From assembly GCA_003165335.1 (NCBI GenBank), contig PLTD01000253.1:1-43147 (forward strand): a DNA stretch of 43,147 bases, read 5' to 3'. The position numbers were made by a program, and so were the translations under genes. Below the pieces are notes generated by a model. That model was not told the origin of the DNA. It ran no database searches and was given only the letters and a program-made list of their open reading frames with translations. This stretch comes from Rhodospirillales bacterium (GTDB taxonomy: Bacteria > Pseudomonadota > Alphaproteobacteria > BOG-932 > Roseiterribacteraceae). This document shows positions 6,619 through 14,220 of the stretch, piece after piece (position 1 is the first letter of the stretch; every line of letters starts with the position of its first letter).

Positions 6619-7830
6619 ATGACCAGTGTCGAAATTTTCGGTGGTGTGCGCGTGGTCGAGTTGGCGCAATATGTCATGGTCCCCTCGACCGGCGCGATGC
6701 TGGCGGATTTCGGAGCAGAGGTCATCAAGGTCGAAACCCCGGGCATCGGCGACCCCTATCGCAATCTAGTCGTCGATGTCCGTGGCGCCGGAAGGCCCAA
6801 TTACAGCCTCGAACAGAACAATCGCGGCAAAAAGAGCATCGCGCTGGACCTTAAGGCCCCGGCCGGTCTGGCGCTATTCTATCGCCTGATCGAGACTGCC
6901 GATGTATTTCTGACCAGCCTGCGTCCCGGTGCGCTGAAGCGCATGGGACTGGATGTCGCCGATCTGCGCAAACGCAACCCCAGGCTGATCTATGCCCGGG
7001 CGAACGGTCTGGGCTTCAAGGGGGCCGAGGCCGACAAGCCCGGCTTCGATGCCAGCGCCTTCTGGTCGCGCGGCGGATTCGCCCATCTGTTAACCCCGCT
7101 GTCCGGCGAATTCATCCGCCAGCCGCGTGCGCTGGGCGACCATTCGGCGGCGATGAACCTGGCATTCGGCGTCGCAGGTGCCCTGTTTCGCCGCGCCACA
7201 ACCGGAGAGCCCTCGCTGATCGAGACCTCGCTGCTGGCGACCGCCGCTTGGGTTCTGTCCAATGATCTTGTCGCCGCCCAGGATGGTGCTCACGATACGA
7301 ACCTCCAGCGCAAGGCGGTGGAGCGCAATCCGCTCGTCGGCACCTACCGGACTCGCGACGGCCGCTGGATTCAGCTCGTCTTCCTGGAGCCCCAGCGCTA
7401 TTGGCCGAGCCTTTGCGTGGCGCTCGGCCGGACCGATTTGAGTGCCGATCCGCGCTATGCCGACGCCAAAGCGCGAACGGCGAACGGGGTTGAACTTCTG
7501 GCGCTGTTGTCGGAGATCTTCGCCGCAAAGGATTGGGCCGAGTGGAGGCCCAGTTTCGACTGTCTGGACGCACCGTGGGAGTTGGTACGATCGATCGAGG
7601 ACGTGTTCACAGATCCGCAGACGATCGCGAACGGACATATCTTCGAGCTCGGCACAACAGACGGCACGCCCGTTAAGCTGGTTGCGTCGCCGCTGACGGT
7701 GGATGGTATGCCCGGCACTGGCGAGCGCCTGGCGCCGGATTGCGGTCAGCATACCGACGCTCTACTGGCCGAATGCGGCATTTCGCCTTTGGAAATCGAA
7801 TCTTTGCGCCGTGCTGGCGTCTTGTCATAG
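6619..7830 (+). CDS. CaiB/BaiF (family III) CoA-transferase
   Basis: Family III CoA-transferases move CoA between carboxylic acids through an aspartyl-CoA intermediate. The 403-residue product has the N-terminal GVRVVELAQYVMVPSTGAMLADFGAEVIKVE signature region, NNRGKKSIALDLK near residues 67-79, and the catalytic Asp at about residue 174 in ALGDHSAAMNLAFG. Length matches the family (about 400). It most likely activates a carboxylic acid for the neighbouring enzymes; the acid cannot be deduced. The amidohydrolase gene follows 10 bases after the stop, so the two are co-transcribed. The first half is visibly more GC-rich than the second. Confidence 0.92.
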   Translation: MTSVEIFGGVRVVELAQYVMVPSTGAMLADFGAEVIKVETPGIGDPYRNLVVDVRGAGRPNYSLEQNNRGKKSIALDLKAPAGLALFYRLIETADVFLTSLRPGALKRMGLDVADLRKRNPRLIYARANGLGFKGAEADKPGFDASAFWSRGGFAHLLTPLSGEFIRQPRALGDHSAAMNLAFGVAGALFRRATTGEPSLIETSLLATAAWVLSNDLVAAQDGAHDTNLQRKAVERNPLVGTYRTRDGRWIQLVFLEPQRYWPSLCVALGRTDLSADPRYADAKARTANGVELLALLSEIFAAKDWAEWRPSFDCLDAPWELVRSIEDVFTDPQTIANGHIFELGTTDGTPVKLVASPLTVDGMPGTGERLAPDCGQHTDALLAECGISPLEIESLRRAGVLS

Positions 7831-7840
7831 GGAGGTCAAT

Positions 7841-8965
7841 ATGGACTGCCGCGTTATCTCTGCGGACAACCATATCAACGAGCCGCCATGGGTGTTCGAC
7901 CGTGTGCCCGTTGCGCTGAAGGACCGCGCGCCGAAGATGCTGCGCGGTGCCGACGGCGGGGACGGCTGGAGCTTCGACGGCGGACCGCCCAAACGCACAT
8001 TCGGGATCGAGGCCATGGCCGGGTTCGAGAAAAAGGATTTTCGGCTCGGTGGCCTTCGATTCGATCAGATCAGACCCGGAAACTACGATGGCGTCGAGCA
8101 TCTAAAGGATATGGATATCGACGGCGTCTACGGCTCTGTGACTTATCCGGCCAATGTCATCCAGGTCTACAGCATGGCCGATCGCGAGATGGCACTAGCC
8201 TGTCTCAAATCCTACAACGACTGGATGCTGGAGGATTTCCAGCCGGTCGACCCCAAGCGGCTGATCGCATTGCCGATGCTTCCGACAGAAGATGGGATTG
8301 AAACCTGCTTGACCGAGTTCGATCGTGTGATGGCAAAGGGGGCCAAGGCACTCTTTATCCCCGGGATGCCCGAGCGTCCGTATAACGACCCCTATTATGA
8401 GCCGTTATGGAAGTTGGCGAGCGAAGCCGGAGTGGCCCTCACTTTCCACCGAACGTTCGGCGGTAAACCTGACAAATCCGACTGGGACGAGCTGGCGAAC
8501 CAAAAGGTAAGCGTCGGTGGAATCGTCTTTCGCTATTTCTCAGGCGTGCGACCGCTGACCTATATGATTTTTGCCGGCATTTTTGATCGTCATCCCAACC
8601 TGAAGATCGTCGCAGGGGAGGTGGATGCGGGCTGGGTGCCGTTCTGGATCCAGACGATGGACCACCACTGGGAAGCTCAGCAGGCTTGGTTCCCGCAGAG
8701 CCTAGAGCACCCACCATCTGACTTCGTCGGCGTCAATGTCTTCACCACCGCAATCGACGACTACGTCGGGTATGATCTTATAACAACGGGCAAGTATCCA
8801 ACTTTGGCGAATGCGACGATGTTCTCGTCTGACTATCCCCATAGCGCTACTATTTGGCCTAACTCAGCGAAGGTTGCCGAGAAAGTTACACGGAACATGA
8901 GTCCGGTGGATCGCTATAAGGTATTGGAAGGAAACGCGAGCAGGGTATTCGGTTTCGGAAGGTAG
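7841..8965 (+). CDS. Amidohydrolase-2 family metal-dependent hydrolase or decarboxylase
   Basis: A 374-residue TIM-barrel enzyme of the amidohydrolase-2 family. Metal-ligand motifs are the N-terminal SADNHINEP (Asp9, His11), a central TFHRTFGG histidine, and the C-terminal FSSDYPHSATIWP aspartate. Members either hydrolyse or decarboxylate aromatic and other acids; ACMS decarboxylase is a known relative. The start at 7841 has GGAGG at 7831-7835; the frame is open further upstream inside the CoA-transferase gene but that is not used. With the CoA-transferase, the thiolase-like pair and the nearby Rieske enzyme it suggests breakdown of a cyclic or aromatic acid, which is inference. Confidence 0.9.
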   Translation: MDCRVISADNHINEPPWVFDRVPVALKDRAPKMLRGADGGDGWSFDGGPPKRTFGIEAMAGFEKKDFRLGGLRFDQIRPGNYDGVEHLKDMDIDGVYGSVTYPANVIQVYSMADREMALACLKSYNDWMLEDFQPVDPKRLIALPMLPTEDGIETCLTEFDRVMAKGAKALFIPGMPERPYNDPYYEPLWKLASEAGVALTFHRTFGGKPDKSDWDELANQKVSVGGIVFRYFSGVRPLTYMIFAGIFDRHPNLKIVAGEVDAGWVPFWIQTMDHHWEAQQAWFPQSLEHPPSDFVGVNVFTTAIDDYVGYDLITTGKYPTLANATMFSSDYPHSATIWPNSAKVAEKVTRNMSPVDRYKVLEGNASRVFGFGR

Positions 8966-9303
8966 GCACTAGCCTTCTCCGTAAAACCCGGGAGAAAGTC
9001 TACGAACAAAACGGGGACCTGTGCGGGTTCCAGGGTCGACTTATCTTTGATGCCGGTACGAGAAGATTCGGCTGCTGTTCGCGCCCGGTCCGAGGGCGTG
9101 TCGCTGGACCGAGTTGTGATGCCCGAGCTAGGTGTCCTAGCGCTTTTTACCGAGGCCGCCAATCGAATGCATCTGAGCGCGCGGGGTGATATCGCGACGT
9201 GAAAGCAGCCCGAATTTTGGCAGATCTTGATGGCGCCGGCTGTGTGCGACGCTTGCATATAGCCGAGGCTCTGAGTAACCGGCGGCCGGCGCCGGGGCGG
9301 TAA
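8966..9303 (+). pseudogene. Decayed 3' end of a comM-like gene (Mg-chelatase/YifB family)
   Basis: No intact gene lies here, but plus-strand fragments resemble the C-terminus of ComM, an AAA+ branch-migration helicase used in natural transformation. One frame (about 9029-9202) reads SRVDLSLMPVREDSAAVRARS, then ALFTEAANRMHLSARG, matching the family's LLDRIDLHVEV and LLTRAAEAMRLSARGY segments. It then hits TGA at 9200-9202. A second frame (about 9196-9303) continues with VKAARILADLDGA and VRRLHIAEALSNRRPAPGR then TAA, matching the family's VARTIADLAGA and HIAEALSYRR ending. The upstream segment near 8995-9030 may match in yet another frame. At least one frameshift plus loss of the N-terminal two thirds make this a relic. 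The match is by memory, not by alignment. Confidence 0.62.
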
Positions 9304-9309
9304 TGCGGA

Positions 9310-10353
9310 TCAAGCGGCCGTCGTCAGAGACTCACGGACCAGTTTCTGGAAGTGCCATACACCGCCTTCATGCCGGGGGCTAAGGCGGCCAGTGTCATAT
9401 AGACCGGCATCCAGGTTGCGCTGAACCGCCTCGCAGATGCGCGCGTCTTCTTGCGTTACCTGCAGCGCGGCTGCGAGTGCTGAAGTTATGGCTTTTTGTC
9501 CCCGATCCGAAGTGTCCTGAAAATAGAAGTTGTAGATCAACTTCGTCCGATGCGGACCCATTGGCACAATGCGCTCGATGTTCATGCCTTTTGGATAAAT
9601 GTTGAGCGCTAGGTTGGGAAAGCGCCATAGCCAAAGTCCGGAATAATTCGCCCCGTCTCGTTGCGGAGCGCGGTGAACTGCGTGCCGGTCCTTTATAATC
9701 ACTTGGTACTGGTTTGACTCGATCTCCTGGTCCAGGCCGGGATGCATTGCCTTGATGTGGTAACCCTCGGAATAATTATCGACATAGGTCTTCCAATTGC
9801 AGGCGATCTCATGCTCGGCGTGGCTATGGAAGCGATACGTTTCGATAGGAAAGTCTACCGTTTCAACGCTGAGCGGCGCCATAGCCTGATTGAGTGGCGA
9901 TGCCGCTGCATCGAGATTGACGAAAATATGACCTCGCCAAATGCCGGCCTGAATTGGGAAAAGCCCGAAATCTTGCTTGTCGAATCCGGCAGCATCACCG
10001 AACTCAGGCGTACGGCGAAGCGATCCTTTCGTATCGTAGACCCAGCCGTGATAGCGGCAACGCAAAACGTCGCAATGTCCTTGCCCATCCCAGAGAATTG
10101 GGCCGGCGCGATGGCGACAAACATTGTGAAACGCCCGCAAGATCCCATCGCGGTCGCGGATGACGAAGATCGGCCAACCTGCAATGATGTCGGTTAGGTA
10201 GCTACCGGGCTCGGGCAATTCCTCAGTTCGGCCGACCATCAGCCATTCGCGTCCGAAGATGGCGCGCCGCTCGCTTTCCCAAATGTGCGGGTCGGCACCG
10301 TACCAAGCGGCAGGCAGGGTGGTTGCGTTCGAAAGTTCTGCGTTGGTTGTCAT
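9310..10353 (-). CDS. Rieske non-heme iron oxygenase, alpha subunit
   Basis: A 347-residue ring-hydroxylating oxygenase. The Rieske [2Fe-2S] site is Cys79-x-His81 (CRHRAG) and Cys99-x2-His102 (CRYHGW). The mononuclear iron site is seen in VDNYSEGYHIKAMHPGL: bridging Asp192 and ligands His199 and His204. Length and layout are those of oxygenases acting on aromatic acids, quaternary amines or O-methyl groups; the exact substrate is not readable. No ferredoxin or reductase gene is adjacent, so electron partners must be elsewhere. It is divergent from the APC permease, with 138 bases between, and its 3' end abuts the comM relic. Confidence 0.92.
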   Translation of the reverse strand: MTTNAELSNATTLPAAWYGADPHIWESERRAIFGREWLMVGRTEELPEPGSYLTDIIAGWPIFVIRDRDGILRAFHNVCRHRAGPILWDGQGHCDVLRCRYHGWVYDTKGSLRRTPEFGDAAGFDKQDFGLFPIQAGIWRGHIFVNLDAAASPLNQAMAPLSVETVDFPIETYRFHSHAEHEIACNWKTYVDNYSEGYHIKAMHPGLDQEIESNQYQVIIKDRHAVHRAPQRDGANYSGLWLWRFPNLALNIYPKGMNIERIVPMGPHRTKLIYNFYFQDTSDRGQKAITSALAAALQVTQEDARICEAVQRNLDAGLYDTGRLSPRHEGGVWHFQKLVRESLTTAA

Positions 10354-10491
10354 CTTTGCCTATGCTCGGCCAGCCTTGCTCCGGCCAGTACAATCAGCGC
10401 AATTATCAGGATTTTCTGGCTTTTGGACAACGCGAATATCGACGCAGTGGAGCCGAGTGGGCATAGTGAAGCCAGACCTTAATAGGGTGGC

Positions 10492-11814
10492 ATGACTAGA
10501 TCGCATCCCCGAAAGCTCGGCCCGGTATTGGCCACGATGTTCGTAACCGGCAATATGGTCGGGTCAGGCCTGTTCCTTCTGCCGGCCACGTTGGGCAGCA
10601 TCGGCGGGATTTCGGTCTTTACCTGGGGGCTGGCCACGATCGGCGCCCTTCTTATCGCCGGGGTATTTGCCCGGTTGGGGGTGTTGGCGCCTTGGGCCGG
10701 TGGCCCCTATGCCTATGCCCGAGCAACCATGGGGCGCTATTTCGGTTTCCAGACCAACTACATCTATTGGATTTCCTGCTGGGTAGGAAACGTCGGGATC
10801 GCGCTGGCGGTGACGGGTTATTTGGCAGAGCTCTTTCCTGCTTTGAAGCCGTCGATGCTTTCGGCCACGACCACTTCAGCCGTCATCTGGATAATGGTTG
10901 GAGCCAACATCGCAGGTCCTCGGATCATTGGAACGATTGAGGCGGTAGCGATGTTGGTCGGCTTGGCTCCGGTCTTGGCGATCGGCATATTCGGCTGGTT
11001 CTATTTCGATCCTGATATCTTTGCGGCATCGTGGAATGTGTCGGGTCGATCCGCCTTTTTGGCGGTTCCGGCATCGCTGGTCCTGGTATTTTGGGCATTC
11101 ACGGGGCTGGAAAGCGCTGCTGTAGCCGTGGAGGTTGTCGAGAATCCCAGGCGAAATCTCCCGATCGCAGCATTGGGAGGCGTTGCGCTTGCCGCCGTAA
11201 TCTATGCCGTTTCCTGCACTGTGCTGATGGGGATCGTCCCGGCCAAGGACCTTGCGGAATCTTCGGCCCCTTTCGCATTGGTGGCCCGTCAGATCTTTGG
11301 GCCGGCGGTCGCTACGCTACTGATCCTAACGACCATTCTTAAAGCCTCTGGAACCCATGGAGGCTGGACTCTGGTGTCTGCCGCCACAGCCAAGGCTGCA
11401 GCAGAGGACGGGGCGTTCCCGCGTTTATTCGGAATCGTTAATAGTCGGGGAATCCCGGTGCGTAGTTTGCTCGCTCATGGGGTTCTGATGACGGCTGCGG
11501 CCTTTGCGACGATTTCTCCGACCATCGGGCAGCAATTCAGCAAGCTGATTGATGTATCCGTGGTTTTTTCACTGACCTCATATGTCTATAGCGCGATCGC
11601 GCTAATACGCTTGCGGCCCATGGATGCGCCTGGTGCCGTTCGCGACCGGGTGATGGCCGTGCTCGCCGGTCTGTTTTCGATTTGGGTCATTGCCGCCTCC
11701 GATGCCACCCTCTTGCTCGTCGGGACAGCGATTCTCGCATCCAGCATTCCGCTCTATCCATTTTACAAAGGGCGCAGGAGCATAATGCCCATAGTTGTAG
11801 GGCAGGAAGCGTGA
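10492..11814 (+). CDS. APC-superfamily amino acid/polyamine transporter (AdiC-like)
   Basis: A 440-residue inner-membrane protein with about 12 hydrophobic segments. The TM1 signature GNMVGSGLFLLPA (residues 20-32) is the unwound substrate-binding loop of APC transporters. GGPYAYARATMG and FQTNYIYWISCWVGN (near residues 65-100) resemble the basic amino acid/polyamine antiporter branch that includes AdiC and PotE. It probably moves amino acids or amines, possibly by exchange. It is translationally coupled to the EamA gene (TGA/GTG overlap) and followed by the secreted M20 peptidase, which suggests uptake of peptidase products. Confidence 0.9.
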   Translation: MTRSHPRKLGPVLATMFVTGNMVGSGLFLLPATLGSIGGISVFTWGLATIGALLIAGVFARLGVLAPWAGGPYAYARATMGRYFGFQTNYIYWISCWVGNVGIALAVTGYLAELFPALKPSMLSATTTSAVIWIMVGANIAGPRIIGTIEAVAMLVGLAPVLAIGIFGWFYFDPDIFAASWNVSGRSAFLAVPASLVLVFWAFTGLESAAVAVEVVENPRRNLPIAALGGVALAAVIYAVSCTVLMGIVPAKDLAESSAPFALVARQIFGPAVATLLILTTILKASGTHGGWTLVSAATAKAAAEDGAFPRLFGIVNSRGIPVRSLLAHGVLMTAAAFATISPTIGQQFSKLIDVSVVFSLTSYVYSAIALIRLRPMDAPGAVRDRVMAVLAGLFSIWVIAASDATLLLVGTAILASSIPLYPFYKGRRSIMPIVVGQEA

Positions 11815-12743
11815 CCCGCTTCAAAGCGGATCTATTACTACTGTTGACCGCGCTGATCTGGGGTACGGCTTTCGTCGCTCAGAAGCTCGGGAACGCTAAG
11901 GTCGGCCCTTACCTCTTCGTGTCAGGTAGGTTTGCCCTATCCGCGCTTCTTCTGATGCCGTTGGCCTATTGGGAGGCTCGGCGCGGCCGCGACCTCCGAA
12001 GGCGGGACTGGGCGTTGAGTGGGGTAATCGGCCTGACTTTGTGCGCCGGCTCGACCATGCAGCAGGTTGGCCTGACCTCAACGACGGTAACAAATGCGGG
12101 ATTCATCACTACGGTCTACATTGCCCTCGTACCCTTCGTTGCTTGGGCGATACTGCGCACGGCCCTGCGTCCGTTAGTCTTGGTCGCTGTCATAGTATCG
12201 CTGTCAGGTGCGTGGTTGCTCGCTTATCACGGCGAGTCGGCGCAACTGAACATGGGCGACCTTCTCGTTTTCGCGTCGGCATTTCTTTATGCGTTGCACA
12301 TCGTGCTGGTGTCGATCTTCCTAAAAGTAACGCACCGCCCATTCTTCCTGTCCTTGCTGCAATATTCAGTGACGGCTGTCATCGCGGGCGCGATCGGCTT
12401 TGCCGTTGAGTCGGCGAACCGGCAAGCGGCCCAGGACGCGCTCCCGACCATCCTCTATGCGGGCTTATTGTCAGGCGGCGTCGGCTATACGCTGCAGATT
12501 GTTGCGCAACGCTATACTCCGGCGACCGAGGCGGCGTTGATCATGTCGCTGGAAAGCGTGTTCGCGGCCCTTGCTGCGGCAGTCGTGCTGGGAGAGCGGT
12601 TGACACAGTTGGCGGCGGTGGGTTGCGCGCTGATATTGCTGGGCGTCGTGTTGGTCGAGATCGTCCCGGTCCTGGTGCGTGGGCGTTCAGTGAACGGGCA
12701 GATAGACGAAATGCCACCGATTGGCGCCGCGCCCTTAGATTGA
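11811..12743 (+). CDS. EamA/DMT-family transporter
   Basis: A 310-residue inner-membrane protein with two EamA repeats of about five helices each. The first begins LLLLLTALIWGTAFVAQKLG and the second begins near MGDLLVFASAFLYALHIVLV; the motif ESVFAALAAAVVLGERLT at the end of the second repeat is diagnostic. Family members usually export amino acids or related metabolites. The GTG start at 11811 overlaps the permease stop and has AGGAAG a few bases upstream; the longer upstream frame is inside the permease. The M20 peptidase starts 11 bases after the stop. Confidence 0.9.
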   Translation: MTRFKADLLLLLTALIWGTAFVAQKLGNAKVGPYLFVSGRFALSALLLMPLAYWEARRGRDLRRRDWALSGVIGLTLCAGSTMQQVGLTSTTVTNAGFITTVYIALVPFVAWAILRTALRPLVLVAVIVSLSGAWLLAYHGESAQLNMGDLLVFASAFLYALHIVLVSIFLKVTHRPFFLSLLQYSVTAVIAGAIGFAVESANRQAAQDALPTILYAGLLSGGVGYTLQIVAQRYTPATEAALIMSLESVFAALAAAVVLGERLTQLAAVGCALILLGVVLVEIVPVLVRGRSVNGQIDEMPPIGAAPLD

Positions 12744-12754
12744 AAGAACTGGCC

Positions 12755-14176
12755 ATGGGGTTCAAACGTTCTCAAGTTCTTAACGCTGCGACGGTTCTGG
12801 CGTTGATGACTGTGTCTGGAGGAGGAGCGTCGGCGCAGAGCTCTACCCAGGACTGGCATGCCTTCGGGCGGGATGTCTTAAAACAGCTGGTTGAGATCAA
12901 CTCGGTCCATGCCAATGGGTCGACTGGGGCCACCCTGGCCATTGCCGAAAGGCTTACTGCTGCAGGCTTTTCCAGGGAGGATTTCCAACTTCTGTCTCCG
13001 CCCGGTCATCCCACTAAGGGTGATATCGTTGTGCGCCTGAAGGGCACGGGGAAGTTGCGGCCGATGCTCTATATAGGCCATCTCGATGTTGTTGAGGCCG
13101 AAAAAGCCGATTGGACATATGACCCGTTCAAGTTGATCGAGAAGGACGGCTGGCTTTATGGTCGGGGCACGATCGACATGAAAGGGCAGGATTCATCGAC
13201 CCTTACCGCACTGATCCGGCTGAAAAAAGAGGGTTATGTGCCGGACCGCGATATCATCGTCGCCTTCACGGCAGATGAGGAAGCGGGGGGCGAGCAAAGC
13301 GGTGTCGACTGGCTGGCAAAGAACCATCGCGACTTAATCGATGCGGAGTTCGTGATCAATCCCGACTCGGGTGACGCAGCCTCTAAGAATGGCCGGAAGC
13401 TCTATCTGGGGATTCAAACCAGCGAGAAAGAATATATGACGTTCGGCTTGGAGGCGTCCGATAAGGGCGGGCACAGTTCGGAGCCGACGCCGGCCAACCC
13501 GATCTATCATGTGGCGTCTGGGTTAGACCGTCTGTCGAAATACCAGTTTCCGTTGCATCTAACAGATACCAGCCGAGCCTACTTTGCCCAGCGCGCAAAG
13601 TTGGAGACCGGCCAAGTTCGAGCCGACATGCTGTCGGTTGCCGGCTCCTCGCCCGACCCTGCTGCAGTTGCGCGACTGTCGGCGGTCGTTGAAACGAATG
13701 TCATGCTGCGCTCCACGTGCGTGGCGACCGAATTTCAGGGTGGGCGCAGCGAAAGCGCGCTGCCTGAGAAGGCGGCAGCCGTCATCCAATGCCGGATTAT
13801 TCCCGGTGAGTCCCAGGCATCAGTCGAACAGGCAATTACCGACACGGTCGCCGATCCGGCGGTAAAACTTACCGTGATCTATCCACCGGATATCAGTCCC
13901 GAGTCTGCAATCGATCCGAGAATCTTCGGAGAGGTCCAGGAACTAGGCAAGGAGATGTGGCCCGGGGTGATCGTGGTCCCGGAGATGTCGCCGGGCGCAT
14001 CGGACAGCGCCTTTACCCGTGCGGTCGGTCTGCCCAGCTACGGCGTGGACGGCACGTTTCAAGACCTGGATGACAACCGTGCTCATGGCCGCGACGAGCG
14101 CGTGGGCATTGAGGCATTCAATCAGGAACTCGACTTCAGCTATCGCTTGATGAAGGACCTGAGTCGGATACCGTAG
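12755..14176 (+). CDS. Secreted M20-family metallopeptidase
   Basis: A 473-residue M20/M25/M40 di-zinc peptidase with a signal peptide (residues 1 to about 27, ending GGASAQ), so it acts in the periplasm or beyond. Active-site motifs: GHLDVVE (His109, Asp111), GRGTIDMKGQ with bridging Asp141, DEEAGGE with catalytic Glu175 and Glu176, and NPDSGD near residue 204. A lid (dimerisation) domain occupies roughly residues 215-340. Members cleave dipeptides or N-acyl and carbamoyl amino acids. The ATG at 12755 is chosen because it gives the signal peptide. The gene closes the permease/EamA operon and converges on the TonB-dependent receptor 44 bases away. Confidence 0.92.
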   Translation: MGFKRSQVLNAATVLALMTVSGGGASAQSSTQDWHAFGRDVLKQLVEINSVHANGSTGATLAIAERLTAAGFSREDFQLLSPPGHPTKGDIVVRLKGTGKLRPMLYIGHLDVVEAEKADWTYDPFKLIEKDGWLYGRGTIDMKGQDSSTLTALIRLKKEGYVPDRDIIVAFTADEEAGGEQSGVDWLAKNHRDLIDAEFVINPDSGDAASKNGRKLYLGIQTSEKEYMTFGLEASDKGGHSSEPTPANPIYHVASGLDRLSKYQFPLHLTDTSRAYFAQRAKLETGQVRADMLSVAGSSPDPAAVARLSAVVETNVMLRSTCVATEFQGGRSESALPEKAAAVIQCRIIPGESQASVEQAITDTVADPAVKLTVIYPPDISPESAIDPRIFGEVQELGKEMWPGVIVVPEMSPGASDSAFTRAVGLPSYGVDGTFQDLDDNRAHGRDERVGIEAFNQELDFSYRLMKDLSRIP

Positions 14177-14184
14177 GGGAAGGA

Positions 14185-14212
14185 AGGGTGCCGGATTTAG
14201 GTCGGCAGCCCT
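14185..14212. terminator. Hairpin between convergent genes, possible bidirectional terminator
   Basis: AGGG (14185-14188) pairs with CCCT (14209-14212) and GCCG (14190-14193) with CGGC (14203-14206) around a nine-base loop. It lies between the M20 peptidase stop and the receptor stop. No T-run follows on either strand, so activity as an intrinsic terminator is uncertain. Confidence 0.3.
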
Positions 14213-14220
14213 CTGGAAGG

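Noticed and set aside
8914-9258. Minus-strand 114-codon frame across the comM relic
   Set aside because: It overlaps the amidohydrolase end and has no protein pattern; the plus-strand ComM-like segments explain the sequence better.
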